From: Phoronis australis
Lineage: Eukaryota; Phoronida; Phoronidae
Assembly (NCBI GenBank): GCA_002633005.1
Contig: NMRA01000480.1
Span: forward strand, 257,547-321,546
Reading direction: 5' to 3'
DNA: 64,000 bases
Shown here: in pieces, positions 30,660-41,899 of the stretch
How the letters are laid out: every line of letters begins with the position of its first letter
How positions within the stretch are numbered: position 1 is the first letter of the stretch
Made by a program: the position numbers and the translations under genes
Notes under the pieces: model-generated
Seen by the model: the letters and a program-made list of their open reading frames with translations, nothing else
The model's database searches: none
What the model was told of the DNA's origin: nothing

Positions 30660-32565
30660 AAAAATAGACCGTGAGATCATTTTGGGTATGTTATGAAGCA
30701 AGATTTACATAGTTGTATTATGAAGCATAGTTATAAATCAACCACAGGTTTAGAGGGATAGTCGATGGGATACGTTAGAACTTGGGTACTAGTAATAGGT
30801 GATCTTGTCCAATACAACCAGATGATTGACGAAAATCCAAGTCTGGGCGTCTCTTGGTGGTTTCAGCACAGATTTTGCGAATCACAGTATCTTTTGTTGA
30901 TGGCATATTTACTCGACGCCTTCCATGATAGGCGCAATTCTCAATACGTTCGGTAGTATCGCAGATGATTAGCACGTCGGCACTGGCTTCTGGTATTTTT
31001 CAACAGTAATCAGTCTTTTCAACCGTTGCACTTGTTTAACCCTTGTCACTCTGAAATCAATGAATCGCCCTTTAGGTCTTAACTACAAGTCAGGTCAAGT
31101 GTCGGACAACACACGAAGCCAGGCGTGCAGTATCTTGTTACATCACAACGTAACAATATTTATTTCGGTTCATCTGGACCTATGAAACGACGATAACCAA
31201 CACCGCGAATTCCGCGCGTTGGCATGTCTGGAGCGCATGTCTTGGGACGTCTGTCGGGTACACATGGTACGGGAGGGGAAGGAATGGTATTGTGAATCGA
31301 TTTGTTGTTTTATTTAACAACATGTACTTATGCATGTGTCAAAACACGAATTTAGGTGGCATGCATCGATTCAGTCTTTCCTTGTGGTTGCAACAACCGT
31401 AAGCCAGAAAGCCATTTCTTAACAGATGAGGTAGTATATTGATGCATTTCTCAATATCAGTTATTCATACTGTGTGAATACAGAAATAAAGAATACAGAA
31501 AAAAGTCACGAACAGTAGAAAAATGCACCCCCGCAAAGGCAAAACTACAACTTCCCGATTCACATTTCTTGAACATATCGCAATTAAGCACCGATTTTCC
31601 TGAACAACTGACCACAAATTATATCCACATATACACTTCCTCCATAAGTCATGCCAGTTTGTTTTCATAAAGTGCTACCTGTTGAGAATTCGACCAGCCA
31701 ATCAGAAATTCCGGTGTAAAAAATATCCCGAGGAAAATTAAATGAGTGAACCTGCGTGTCCTATACCCCTACTAGAGAACACGCAGGGAACCAGCGAAGT
31801 AATCACTCAGGCAACCTTCGCGAGATCCTTGCACTTAGGGAACTCAACCAGGTGTTGTGATTGTAGTCCGTTAGCCGTTTATCCGCGGATGTTAATCCGT
31901 CAGCCATGCCATTTGAGTGCGTAAGCCATGTTTCATTGTGAGACCGAGCACGAGTTCACACTCCCTTGAGGGATGTTTAAAAGTGACGAACTATGTTAGT
32001 CGTGTGTGCGAGGGTTTGACATCCTCTATATGTGCCTAGGGTGCCATGAAATACTTGACTACTGAGCATGGCCATCCAGGAAAATCGATGTGTAGTATTG
32101 AACATCTGGCTGTTTTATGTCAGCTTTGCTCGCAAAAAGCTTGATCGGAGTAAATCGATGTCGTGGTTACTGTACCATCGTTCACTACACGAGCGATGAC
32201 TATCTTGTGTTAAAGAACGGCACTTAGTGATGATTCTTCTCGACTTCTATCCCGAGGGTTTTTTGAAAAGTCGCTCGATATTTAGTACTTGAGAGCTGAG
32301 AATGGCGACGTGTTTAAACATGCTGAAATCTCGAAAGGTCAAAGGAACACGATAGGAATGTACTTTCATTTATTCCACTTACATCTACTTAACACCAGAG
32401 TTCACTTCCTCATCGTGTGTGCGCTTCAATGGTTTGATTCATTGTTCCAAGCACGCGTTGCATTGTTTAAATGCAATTCGTGCCTACTCAGTGTCAGCCC
32501 TGAAAACAATTAATGCGGTTCGCGGGAAAGACACTTGAGTCGCAGAAACTAAACTGTGGTTAATG
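30660..32565. other. No gene recognised
   Basis: Possibly a 5' intron or upstream region of the receptor gene. No further exon identified. Contains one hairpin-family copy at 31746-31795. Confidence 0.35.
31746..31795 (+). repeat. CCTGCGTG hairpin family, copy 1
   Basis: CCTGCGTGT (19-nt loop) ACACGCAGG is a perfect 9-bp stem followed by GAACCAGCGAAG. Related copies lie at 58048-58089, 62111-62171 (minus) and 62808-62848. Confidence 0.65.
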
Positions 32566-32567
32566 AA

Positions 32568-32822
32568 ATGTGAGCTGCGGCTCACATAATCAGTGGGTCC
32601 TGAGCTGTGCGGGAGACTTCACGCCACGCATATAGCTGCGGCTCACATAATCAGTGAGTCCTGAGCTGTGCGGGAGACTTCACGCCACGCATATAGCTGC
32701 GGCTCACATAATCAGTGGGTCCTGAGCTGTGCGGGAGACTTCACGCCACGCATATAGCTGCGGCTCACATAATCAGTGGGTCCTGAGCTGTGCGGGAGAC
32801 TTTTCACGCATATAGCTGCACT
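32568..32822. repeat. 61-bp minisatellite, about 4 copies
   Basis: Unit TAGCTGCGGCTCACATAATC, then AGTGGGTCCTGAGCTGTGCG, GGAGACTTCACGCCACGCAT and A. Copies are nearly identical, which suggests recent expansion. The first unit starts with a TGTGAGC/GCTCACA hairpin. Confidence 0.95.
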
Positions 32823-34113
32823 TCTAAATGTAAACAGTTCCCAAGTTTAAGTTACACATTTTCATGTAATTTCCCAATGGATTGGCGACAAATGACAAAA
32901 ATGATGATGCATAACAATTTTAAATAAAATACTGTCGGGCATTTTAAGAGACACATAAAACAATCTAATCTATCAAAAATAATTATAACTAGCAGAAACA
33001 ATAAGATTTTTCAAAATCACAACGGCCCGTAGTATTTGAACACATACCGCGGCCGTTTTGATGTATACTAAACATGTGATGGACTTAAAGTAGAATGCCA
33101 CCCAAAAACAACCTATTTTGTATCAATTTAGATCGAGTAGTTCCACTCGATAATAGCAAGTTCAGTTGTTTTACCTGACACCTAACGGCAGACGGAGGTG
33201 CTGCAATTAACCAATGACGTAATCGGTTCGAACGCAGTCTGTTCAGCCGTTCACAACACGCTTACTGGTGTCAACTTATGACTTGAATTCATCGTTTTAC
33301 GTGAATAAATCATTAAAATTCGATGTAAACCCCTAAGAAATACAACGAGTTCTTGAACAAACGTGTTGTTACGGACTTAGCTACAGAGTTCGGTAGGCCA
33401 ATTTACCGTGACCATGGTCAATCGCGGGAGTTTGAATTTGTTTGGTGATATATTCGAATCATTCTTCTGCGAAATACAGACAGGGGAACATAGCTGTGTG
33501 TTGTACATTTAGACTTGCGATTTTTTCACTTCTAAACACACAAAACGCTTGTTACTCCCCTCCAGTGGCTCGGAACCCCATCAGGCCCGTCGCGGCCGCC
33601 GGGACTGGACATCACGAATATAAACCAGGTTAAGTTGGAAACTAAACCTCCAGTCACGAAAAGACTATAATAGTGAGCCAAAAAATAATGTGCACGTAAT
33701 TATTTAGGTGAATTAGCCACGAAACTGAAAATCAACTTATGTGTCGGGGGCCGCGAATTCAGGTTCCCCTTCCACTGATCGTCAGGCAAAGGTTGCATAG
33801 TAACAATGATTTGAATAATGTAATTGTATATCTAAATAAAGATTCCCCTAACATGTGACCATGGCATATAAAATCGAGTAATTGTTTCCCAACATCTTTC
33901 TGTCAGCAAACACTGAATTAGCTTGCGCTCACACGGCCTCTTGCCCTCAATCTAAAGCCGGTAACGCTGTGGTTTATTCATTGCTGGCTTCTCAAATCAT
34001 TTGCACTCACGAATACTATCTAATGAGACAGGCTTTGTTTCACTTTTATTTAAGCATTGGTTAGGGTGAAAATAATTCATTTTGAAACAAAACACAGAAT
34101 AATAAACGTCTAC

Positions 34114-34278
34114 ATGGCAACAATCCCGACTTAGTTGAGAGCTCATCCGACGAAGACTTCACGGGTCGGATCGTTAGGTTTCACAGGCTATCAGTTCGAA
34201 CCGGATTACACTGATAAAGAAATACTAGGGAGGCGCCGTGAACATGCACAGACAACGGAACGTATGGATGGTTCATTG
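34114..34278 (+). pseudogene. Inward first exon with GTAAG donor, copy 4
   Basis: ATG at 34114 gives MATIPT and an early stop. The later part of the exon is well preserved in another frame as FTGYQFEPDYTDKEILGRRR then EHAQTTERM, ending CATTG|GTAAGC at 34279. Confidence 0.45.
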
Positions 34279-34284
34279 GTAAGC

Positions 34285-34511
34285 CGGAATGCGTCAGAGA
34301 AGTCACTGTCGACGAAATGCCGGCCACAGACACGGAGATGTTTCACGGCCTCATACTTGCTATTAAAAGCGTACTTTTCATTCTTCAATACTGCGAGCCA
34401 CTTCCTAAGCATTTCGGGCTCTCGAGGAAGCCGAATAAAACGACATACCCGCTTTCTTCGCAGCTGCATAGTTTGGACAAGCCGGAACGATGCACCACAA
34501 TATAGCGACAT
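34285..34511 (-). pseudogene. THAP domain start, copy 4
   Basis: One minus-strand frame reads ILWCIVPACPNYAAAKKAG. After a single-base insertion at TTTTATTCGGCTT the next frame reads RLPREPEMLRKWLAVLKNEK, KYEAVKHLRVCGRHFVDSDF and SDAF. The four zinc ligands and the W are all present, but in two frames. The tail beyond SDAF lies antisense to the inward exon and is probably not part of the THAP protein. Confidence 0.7.
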
Positions 34512-35072
34512 TCACTCTGCTGCAGATGAACCACTGACGTCGCTGCGGTGATTCTCACCTTCCTTACAGGTTAACGCGACACCTCTCGGCAAGTTGAGGT
34601 CAAACGTATGCGAGGCGACTTGGATATTGACCGACTAAGACTGTAAAAAGACCAATTAAATCGGGTGGCATTCGCCTTTAAGTTTTCAAGCTGCTTCAAC
34701 TGAACGGGTATATTGGAAGGGTGATTATGTTTTATTAACACAGTGTGGTCAAGTTGCAATAATGAGGTGAATAGTAGAAAATGTAGGGCATAGAGAATCC
34801 TACACGAGTCTCAGATTGATGACATGGGCAAAACCTCTTGGAAATTTCGTGAAAATCCCGGAAAAACGATTTTTGCCGAAAAACTCGACGTGTATAAAAC
34901 TTTCAACCACATAACCCAACTTTTGTAAAAACACGCTTGCGCAATGTAAGGTAATTCAGTTACTTTTTGTTAATAGTTTTGTTTTAAACTCAGCAATTGT
35001 AAATTGCATTCAGCTTTCGTAGCAAATATTTAAGTTAGAATCTAGTAAATAGTCTTTGAAGTTGCATATAAC

Positions 35073-35305
35073 ATGGTCACATACTTAGAGCCGTGGTTGG
35101 TTGTTAGCAGACGTTTCGACCTGGTCCGCCAGGTCTTAGTCCATGAATGAGGGATTTCCTGCCTTTCAATCGGGGGGTAAGTGGAGTCCTCTGTCTCGGT
35201 TCACTCCAGCATTCTTAACTAGCGAAAGGCGGGAAATCTGTCATTCTGGAGGACCAGGTCGAAACGTCTGCTAACAACCAACCACGTCTCTAAGTAAGTG
35301 ACCAT
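35073..35305. mobile_element. Foldback element with Penelope/hammerhead-like core
   Basis: The 55-bp arms (35073-35127 and 35251-35305) are inverse copies with about two mismatches. The spacer also partly pairs (GGATTTCCTGCCTTTC with GAAAGGCGGGAAATC). On the minus strand the left arm reads GACCTGG-CGGA-CCAGGTC-GAAAC-GTC, the stem II plus GAAAC core of hammerhead motifs found in Penelope-like element terminal repeats. The CUGANGA box is degenerate (ACTAA). AGTCTT(T/C)GAAGTTG occurs on both sides (35051, 35353) and might be a target duplication. Confidence 0.55.
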
Positions 35306-35592
35306 TTTATATACTACTGTAGCTCTAGAGACTGATGACGAACCTATTCTCCAGTCTTCGAAGTTGTAATATTAGAACTTAAAAAAATGTTTATAAATAA
35401 GTCAGCAAGGCTTCCCCGCGCGTGAGCACTGAATTGGCCTTGTGACAATACAGCTAGACAGTCTCACCGCGTTTCTTGAGTTAGGGTTCGTTTCCGTTTG
35501 AATGAACGTGGATATGCCGATTTCCAGAAGTTGTTTGCATGTCATCCCGACTGGGAATACGTACAGTAGCGACACGCTATTTGTCAATCATG

Positions 35593-36075
35593 TAGGCATC
35601 CGTCAACAGGTGTTTGACGAACTAGACATTGCGGTGCTCAAGGCAAATGACGGCTTGGATAAGCTCATCGAATTTTTTTGATTCCAAATTAGGCAAAGAT
35701 GATTTATCAGATAGCCTTGAGAAATTCGATGCTTTCGAGGATTACGAGCGCAAGGATGGACAATCTGTTACTGAATACATCCAAGTGTTTGATCAGTAAT
35801 ACAACAGAATAGTTAAAAAGGGTATGTCACTGCCGTCGGAAATTCTAGCTTTCAAGCTGCTGCGCAAAGCAAACATTTCAAAAGGTGAAAAATTGCTAGT
35901 GCTCACCGGCATGGACTACAGCAAGAAATCCGAGCAATATGAACAAGCAAAAACGTCACTCAACAAATTCAAGGGCGAGACTGTGAGCGGCGGGGCTGTA
36001 ACTGGTAATAATGGCATCAAACTCGAACCAGCGTGGTTAGTGGAAAACGAAGACGTACTCCTTGCCGCGGGTTAG
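35593..36075 (+). pseudogene. gag: Ty1/copia gag, broken
   Basis: VFDELDIAVLKANDGLDKLI, then after stops GQSVTEYIQVFDQ. MSLPSEILAFKLLRKANISK follows in the 5' end of the 35824-36075 frame. These match the Gag (UBN2-type) region of copia-like elements. Stops lie at about 35680 and 35798 and after AAG at 36073. No LTR is recognisable upstream. Confidence 0.7.
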
Positions 36076-36567
36076 GCGCGCCGACCTCCGTGGCGAGGCC
36101 GAGGTAGAGGTGGTCGCGGACGAGGACATACACAGCCGGGCGTCAGTAATGACAGGCAACCGGATGCGCGACCCCTTAATCCAATAGGATCAAACGGAAA
36201 ACGTATGACATGCATGTGCTGTGGTTCCTACAGGCACCTCATTGCCAAGTGTCCCGACAGTTGGGAGAATATGTCCAACACTCACAATTCTGAACATGCT
36301 GTGCTTTTTACCGGGAGCAAAAGCGGCTTAAGCCAACTTACGCGTGAAGCGCAAAACTCCGTAGTCCTGGACAGCGCTTGCTCTAGTACTGTCTGCGGTG
36401 AACAGTGGTTGGGTGATTACATCGCGTGTCTAAGCGAGACCGGCAAGCGTAACGTGAAGCGTAACCCAGGCGTTAGATCATTCAAATTCGGTAGTGGGCA
36501 CAGCCTCCCATCGAGGGCCAGCGTTGAGATCCCAGCTGTGCGGAAAGTCTGTCACGATCAAAACTGA
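36076..36567 (+). pseudogene. Copia nucleocapsid knuckle and protease, broken
   Basis: An RGG-rich basic stretch (WRGRGRGGRGRG) precedes a perfect CX2CX4HX4C zinc knuckle, CMCCGSYRHLIAKC. About 55 residues later comes VVLDSACSSTVCG, the aspartic-protease catalytic motif. A TGA at 36565-36567 follows a frame change near 36500, where the 36494-37285 frame takes over with VESEIQLLLSKQAMKEAKVK. Confidence 0.75.
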
Positions 36568-38048
36568 TGTGGTTGAATCTGAAATACAACTATTGTTATC
36601 TAAACAAGCGATGAAAGAAGCTAAAGTGAAACTAGATCTAGAGAATGACACCGCTGAGATTATGGGCGAGCGAGTCAATTTGCAACAAACGACATCGGGT
36701 CATTATTGTGTGCCAATCGTTCCATCGCGTACTGTGGAAGAGCACGAAGTGTTCGCTGTTAATCTTCAGCATCTTACCGCAACAGATCGCAAGAAAGCTC
36801 TTTTCAAATTGCACAGGCAGTTTGCGCATCCTCCCACTGACAAACTCGTTGGCTTGCTTAAAGACGCGGGGGTGTATGATGACTGTTTCCTGGATGATTT
36901 GTCTGCGATTCGGGACAATTATGACTTGTGTAAAATCCACGCGAAAACGCCCCCGAAACCAGTCGTTGCGTTTCCTATGGCCAACGATTTTAATGATGCT
37001 GTTGCAATCGATCTTAAGAAGTGGAAATCGCGCTGGATTGATATGTGGTCCCGTCTGACAATCTCCGTGTTTATTGACAGAAAGAAACCATCCGAAGTAA
37101 TTGACAAAATAATGACTTACTGGGTTGGTGCTGGATTTGGCGTTCCGAAAGCGATATTGTCGGACAATGGCGTGGAATTCAGTTCGGATGAAACTCGAGA
37201 AGTGGCCAGTATTTTGAACATGAAACTGCACACTACTGCTGCCGGTAGTCCATTTCAATGGTTTGTGCGAACGCGTTACCGATAGTATGCTGATAAAGCT
37301 TGCGGATGAGTTCCCCAAAACCGATTTAGCTGTGCTGCTGTGTTGGGCGAATGTTGCTCGAAATTCTCTGCATATGTGGAACGGATTCAGTAGTTATCAG
37401 TTAGTCTTTGACAGGAATCCGAACTTGTCCAATATCATGTCCGACGGTTTGCCCGCTCTGCAGGAAATTACCTACAGCGAGACTCTTGCGAAACACTTGA
37501 ATGCGCTGTACGCCTCGAGAAGAGCGTTTGTGGCGTCTGATGCGGATGAGAGAATTAGAAGGGCGTTGCGTCACAAAGTGAGATCATCGGAACAATTGTT
37601 TGAGCATGGTACTGTTGTTTATAACAAGCGTGAAGACCGAGAACGATGGCTCGGACTCGGAAAAGTTTTGTTTCAAGACGGCAAGGAGGTGGTCGTGCGC
37701 CATGGCGGTTTAATCGTGCGCGTGTCTCCTACGAGACTTGTGAAAGCCGGTGAGGCACTTGGCACCCAGTCTGATGATAGTGATTCTGTTTCACAAAATG
37801 ACATTTCCGATCATGGTAACGCGAACGATTGTACACCGACTAGAAACGTTGCGTGTAGTGAACAGCTTGGTGCCTCGAATAGTGACAGTTGTGAGAATAG
37901 AAGTGACACTGCAGTTCGCCCCGACATACGCATCAGGTACAAAGTCCTCCCANCAATTTCAAGTGTCAAATTCGGAACACGGCGCATTCGTAACGGAACT
38001 ATGTCTAAGTATAGGCTCTCCCGCGATATCCCAGGCGACCGGCAGTAG
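36568..38048 (+). pseudogene. Copia integrase, frameshifted
   Basis: The zinc-binding start HRQFAHPPTDKL and CKIHAKTPPKPV, the first catalytic Asp in AVAIDLKKW, and the second in AILSDNGVEFSS lie in the 36494-37285 frame. A frameshift at about 37258 moves to the 37263-38048 frame, which opens with CERVTDSML containing the catalytic Glu. Downstream come HMWNGFSSYQLVFDRNPNLS and a GKVLFQDGKEVVVRHGG integrase C-terminal strand. One ambiguous base lies at 37953. The domain order (integrase before RT) is normal for copia. Confidence 0.8.
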
Positions 38049-38099
38049 CGCTGCGCACTACGACTCCGTTTCCGTCGTCTGCTCCACTGTGCAGTGAAG

Positions 38100-38575
38100 A
38101 AAATTTACTTCATTTTTAAAGAAAATGGAGCCTGAGTGACGATGAAAAAACAAAAGCTGCTGGTAAGATGTTAATCACTCAGAAACTCGCAATACTCTCT
38201 TTGTCAAACCTTATCTTAAGACGATTTCCAAAGCAATCCCGTCATTATTGCTAACACGAAAAAAGGATTTGGTCTTTTGGGCTTAAGAATTGATGGCACA
38301 AAATATAAAACGTGTAATAAGCATTACAAAAAGAAGTAGGTTTCGCGCGCAAACGCTGTGGACCTTTTTTCTTGGATAATACTTCAGGAATCAAGGAAAA
38401 TGCTTGATTTTAGAGGTAAAAACAGAAAAATTTCCTGGGCGGGAGGGGGGTTTGCCCCCCATTCGGTGCTATGCGCGTCTACAATCATGGTTCAGTTTGC
38501 GCAAATGCTTACAGCCGGACGAAATGTTGGGCCTCCCCTTGTGACATCCTAGATCCGCCACTGTCCCAAATCGCG
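38100..38575. mobile_element. Probable insertion between copia integrase and RT
   Basis: No pol similarity. The stretch contains G/C-run sequence (GGGAGGGGGGTTTGCCCCCC, about 38443-38462) and ends CCTAGATCCGCCACTG, the inverse of the CAGTGGCGGATCTAGG end seen in other small repeats. Pol similarity resumes right after it. It is probably a MITE insertion. Confidence 0.45.
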
Positions 38576-39227
38576 TCACAACGAGTCCGAGTGCGTTATT
38601 GCGAAACACGTTGAACTTGACAAGTTGAAAGAATTCGGTACCTACGAAGAGGTAAATGACAACGGACAAAATAGCATGTCCACCACCTGGGTTTTGTGGA
38701 GTAAAGGTGATCAAGTGCGAGCGAGATTGGTCGCCTGAGCCTTTGAGGAGCAGGCGGACGTGCCTCGGGACTCGCCCACCATTGGTAAAAGTGCATTGCG
38801 GGTGTTTTTGGCAGTGGCTGCTGCAATAAGTTGGACTCTCAAAAGCACTGACATCAAGTCTGCGTTTTTGCAACGCGATATTTTTATCGTTCCGCCGCCT
38901 GAGGCAAAATGCGCCCAGAAACTGTGGAAGTTGAACCGCTGCCTATATGGATTGAATGATGCTGCTCGTCAATTCTTTGAGAGCGTGTGTGAAGAGCTGC
39001 AGAAGTTGGGTTGTACCCAGTCATCCCATGATCCCGCCCTGTTTACTTTCCGCAAGGACGGTCGACTAGTAGGTATGTTATGCAGTCACATTGACGGTTT
39101 TTTGCATTGCGGCGAGAACTGGTTTGACTTGTTGGTCATGGCTCGTTTGCGCGAACGCTTTACGGCTGGAAAGTTGGAGGAAGGCGGCCATTTCAAATTT
39201 GTCGGTTTTCATGTAAAGCACATATAA
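38576..39227 (+). pseudogene. Copia reverse transcriptase, catalytically dead
   Basis: Starts ELDKLKEFGTYEEVND and MSTTWVLWSKGDQVRARLVA, then a TGA at about 38738. The 38760-39227 frame continues SPTIGKSALRVFLAVAAA and STDIKSAFLQRD (first catalytic Asp). LWKLNRCLYGLNDAARQFFE follows, then SHIDGFLHCG, where the usual VDD box is IDG, so the second Asp is lost. The frame ends FVGFHVKHI. RNase H and a 3' LTR are not recognisable. Confidence 0.8.
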
Positions 39228-39229
39228 TC

Positions 39230-41640
39230 ACTTGTTAGGGACATTTGCGTTGTCTTTGAGCGAACTAACAGGTGTTATTAACCAGTCGTGTCGTAACACA
39301 TTCCAGGTCATGCGAGAAAAGGCGAACGTCAATTCTGGATTAATTTCGTCGACTTGTAGGGAGATACTCCCCCCATATCACAATCAAGGCGATGGAAAAG
39401 CAACAGACACATTCAACCTCTTTAAAATCTGGCCCCAACGATTTCCAGCCCTAGCTTCTTACGGTCCTTCTGCACATTGAAGTAAAATGTCCTTTAGAAT
39501 GAACGAGTACGGACACGTTCAGTGGAAATATATTATAAGCAAAATGGAGTACACACTTATAAAAAAATATGTTCAACGATACATGCAAAGGTACGGAAAT
39601 TAATATTTTGACCACAATGAACCTCAGTCGGACTATTTGATTTTTATTCATATCACTAAATTGATATTTTTGCTTCTTTATTCATTTGAATTCCATACTA
39701 TACTAGTACCATTGCATACATCCACCCTACGTCAATATTTCGATAGACGGTAAGGAATGACGTAATGGAAAGTACTGGATCTTTTGTGGAATAAATGGAA
39801 TTTTGATGAGTTTTATTTATTCATTTTCTCATTCATGTGGTATCTCTCTTGGAAAATATGTTTTATGTGATATTTTCTCAAAAGTTGGCTTTGCATGTTT
39901 TTAAAATTGGCTGGGTAAAACGTGCACAAACCGATCGTGATTTGATAAAGGTAGATCTCATTACAATTTATAGTGTGGTTTTAGTACATATGTACCTACT
40001 CTAGTACATATGTACCTGTTCTAGAACTTATGTACCCATTCCAGAAGTCAAATCAAACAACCAAACTCATTACTTTGTATATTAGATTTCTATGTGTATT
40101 GAAATGATTGGAATTGCTGCGGAAAAGAAAATAAAATTCAAACGCGGCGTCGCTTAGCCTTCCTGTCTCGTGCGGTCGAACAGTACTGCAATTCAAATAT
40201 TAATCTTAAATGTTCTTTTTAGTAACTAAGACCAAAAACAACATAACCGTGGTTAAATTGCTCGCAGACAATTTAACGATAGCCTGTCGGTTTCATTTTC
40301 GTCAAAATCGGTACTGAATTGTGATAAGCAAATCACTTTGTTAAAATGTATTCCCAAGTGACGTCCTTTAAAATTGACATCATTTTTCAAAATAGACAGA
40401 ACATAATTTACAAGTTTCGGAATTCCAAACTTCACCTGGCTGATGAAATCCTCGTCAATGTCATTATTTTTTCCACACCCCTGTAAACACTTCGGAAAAT
40501 ACTGTGAGGCATGATACAGATGCAAACACATTTTTATAGATTACATTTCCGTGATCAAATTTTTGATAAAAAGTAGGATACTTGGCACATTGACAACAAA
40601 TCTCAGTATTTAGTCAAATAACAAAAATTATATATTTTAGATCAGTGAAAGCATGTATATTGAAAGTAAAAGTCATATATAATTTGTTTTTTACTTCTTA
40701 TCAATCTGCCATGAGTGGAGTCAAGTGACCATATCTTCCTAGTATATTTTAGCAAAAAGGAAACTCCCGTTGATAACAATTCAACGAAATCAATTACAAG
40801 AACGAAATTGTTTCAATATAAGCATTCAAGTTCAAAAACGCGGTTGCAGCTTACTAAGCTATCTTTTCGTTTTCTTGTTATGCAAATTTTTATATTTTCT
40901 GAAAATCATGAAAGTCCTACTTTTGATAGCCTACGACGTAAAAGTAGAATACTTTAAAGGCAATTGCTAACATTATAGGTAGCTTGGAATTCAGGGCACA
41001 AAGCATCAGTTCTGAAAGTTTCTTAGGAACCCGATTAGTCTATTGTGAGATATGATATTCCGAAGTAAGGCAAATTTGAGGGTTTGTTTCTAGGGTCTTA
41101 CATAACCATAAAGGTACACTATCTGCCAAGGAATTCTTACTCTGGTACATATAGTACATCAATAATCTGCATCTAACAGAACTGGGTTTCTCTGATTGTG
41201 TGTGGCTAATGATGGTGTTTACAGCGCCTTCTGTTGGTCAACATATGTGAGACTTGAATATATGTGAATTTAGTTTTTACCAAAAATGTGCAACTTTAAA
41301 CAAGGGAACTTTTTGATGTTGAATTAGATATGCTTTATATTGTCACACAAGAAAAAAGCAGCAGCAAATTATCAAGTGAAAGAAGTCGAGAAATATTCTA
41401 AACCTCAGGGGCCAAAACCTGCCATATGGATACAATGCGGAAAAAAAAGGTGACGCAGTCACTAGGTGTGTTCGCAGTGTAAGTAGCAGGGGTCGTAACA
41501 CTCAACTAATCTTCGATCCTCAATCATTCATCCTGTGTTAACAACTACTTACATTATCACGTGCCTGCTATTGCAACACAGCAATTTCTGACGATAACTC
41601 GGGTTTACTATGGGCGCTACGAAAAAAATGAGATAATAGC
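39230..41640. other. No gene recognised
   Basis: No supported exon. A ~21-bp repeat (TAGTACATATGTACCTACTC, about 39984-40047) of three units, each with a GTACATATGTAC-type palindrome, is the only structure noted. Confidence 0.4.
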
Positions 41641-41654
41641 TACACTATCCTTGG

Positions 41655-41780
41655 GAGGGCCTAGTGGTTTAGGTGTTCGTTTTCTTTACTCAAAATCGTG
41701 GGTTAGAGTCCCACTGAGGCACACTTCTAGACCCTTAAGTCAGGATAAAGTTCAGTATCTGTCTCGCGACTAGAGAAATC
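41655..41780 (+). repeat. tRNA-derived SINE-like sequence
   Basis: GGCCTAGTGGTTTAGGTG fits an internal A box. About 30 bp on, GTGGG-TTAGAGT-CCCAC is a perfect 5-bp T-arm with a 7-nt loop and a B-box-like core (GGTTAGAGTCC against GGTTCGANTCC). Unrelated sequence follows, as in a SINE. Only one copy is visible, and a tRNA pseudogene is the alternative. Confidence 0.5.
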
Positions 41781-41796
41781 TTTCCAAAATCATGTG

Positions 41797-41872
41797 TTCT
41801 CATTTAGAATACACTGCAATATCTCACGTAATCTCGAGAAGTCTTGCGTTTTAGCGAGGTCCTAAGGTTGAT
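41797..41872 (-). repeat. Partial inverted copy of the 30.1-kb MITE
   Basis: CAATATCTCACGTAATCTCG, then AGAAGTCTTGCGTTTTAGCG and AGGTCCTA, is the reverse complement of 30135-30205 with a few changes. The terminal repeats are not preserved. Confidence 0.6.
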
Positions 41873-41899
41873 CCGGGCGTTAATGAGCTCTAGCCTGGT

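Larger units (their letters stand above)
33089..34677 (-). mobile_element. Kolobok-like transposon, copy 4
   Basis: Ends AGTAGAATGCCACCC (33089-33103) and GGGTGGCATTCGCCT (34663-34677), with TTAA on both sides (33085-33088, 34678-34681). At 1589 bp it runs in the same orientation as copy 3. It holds both inward gene starts. Confidence 0.8.
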
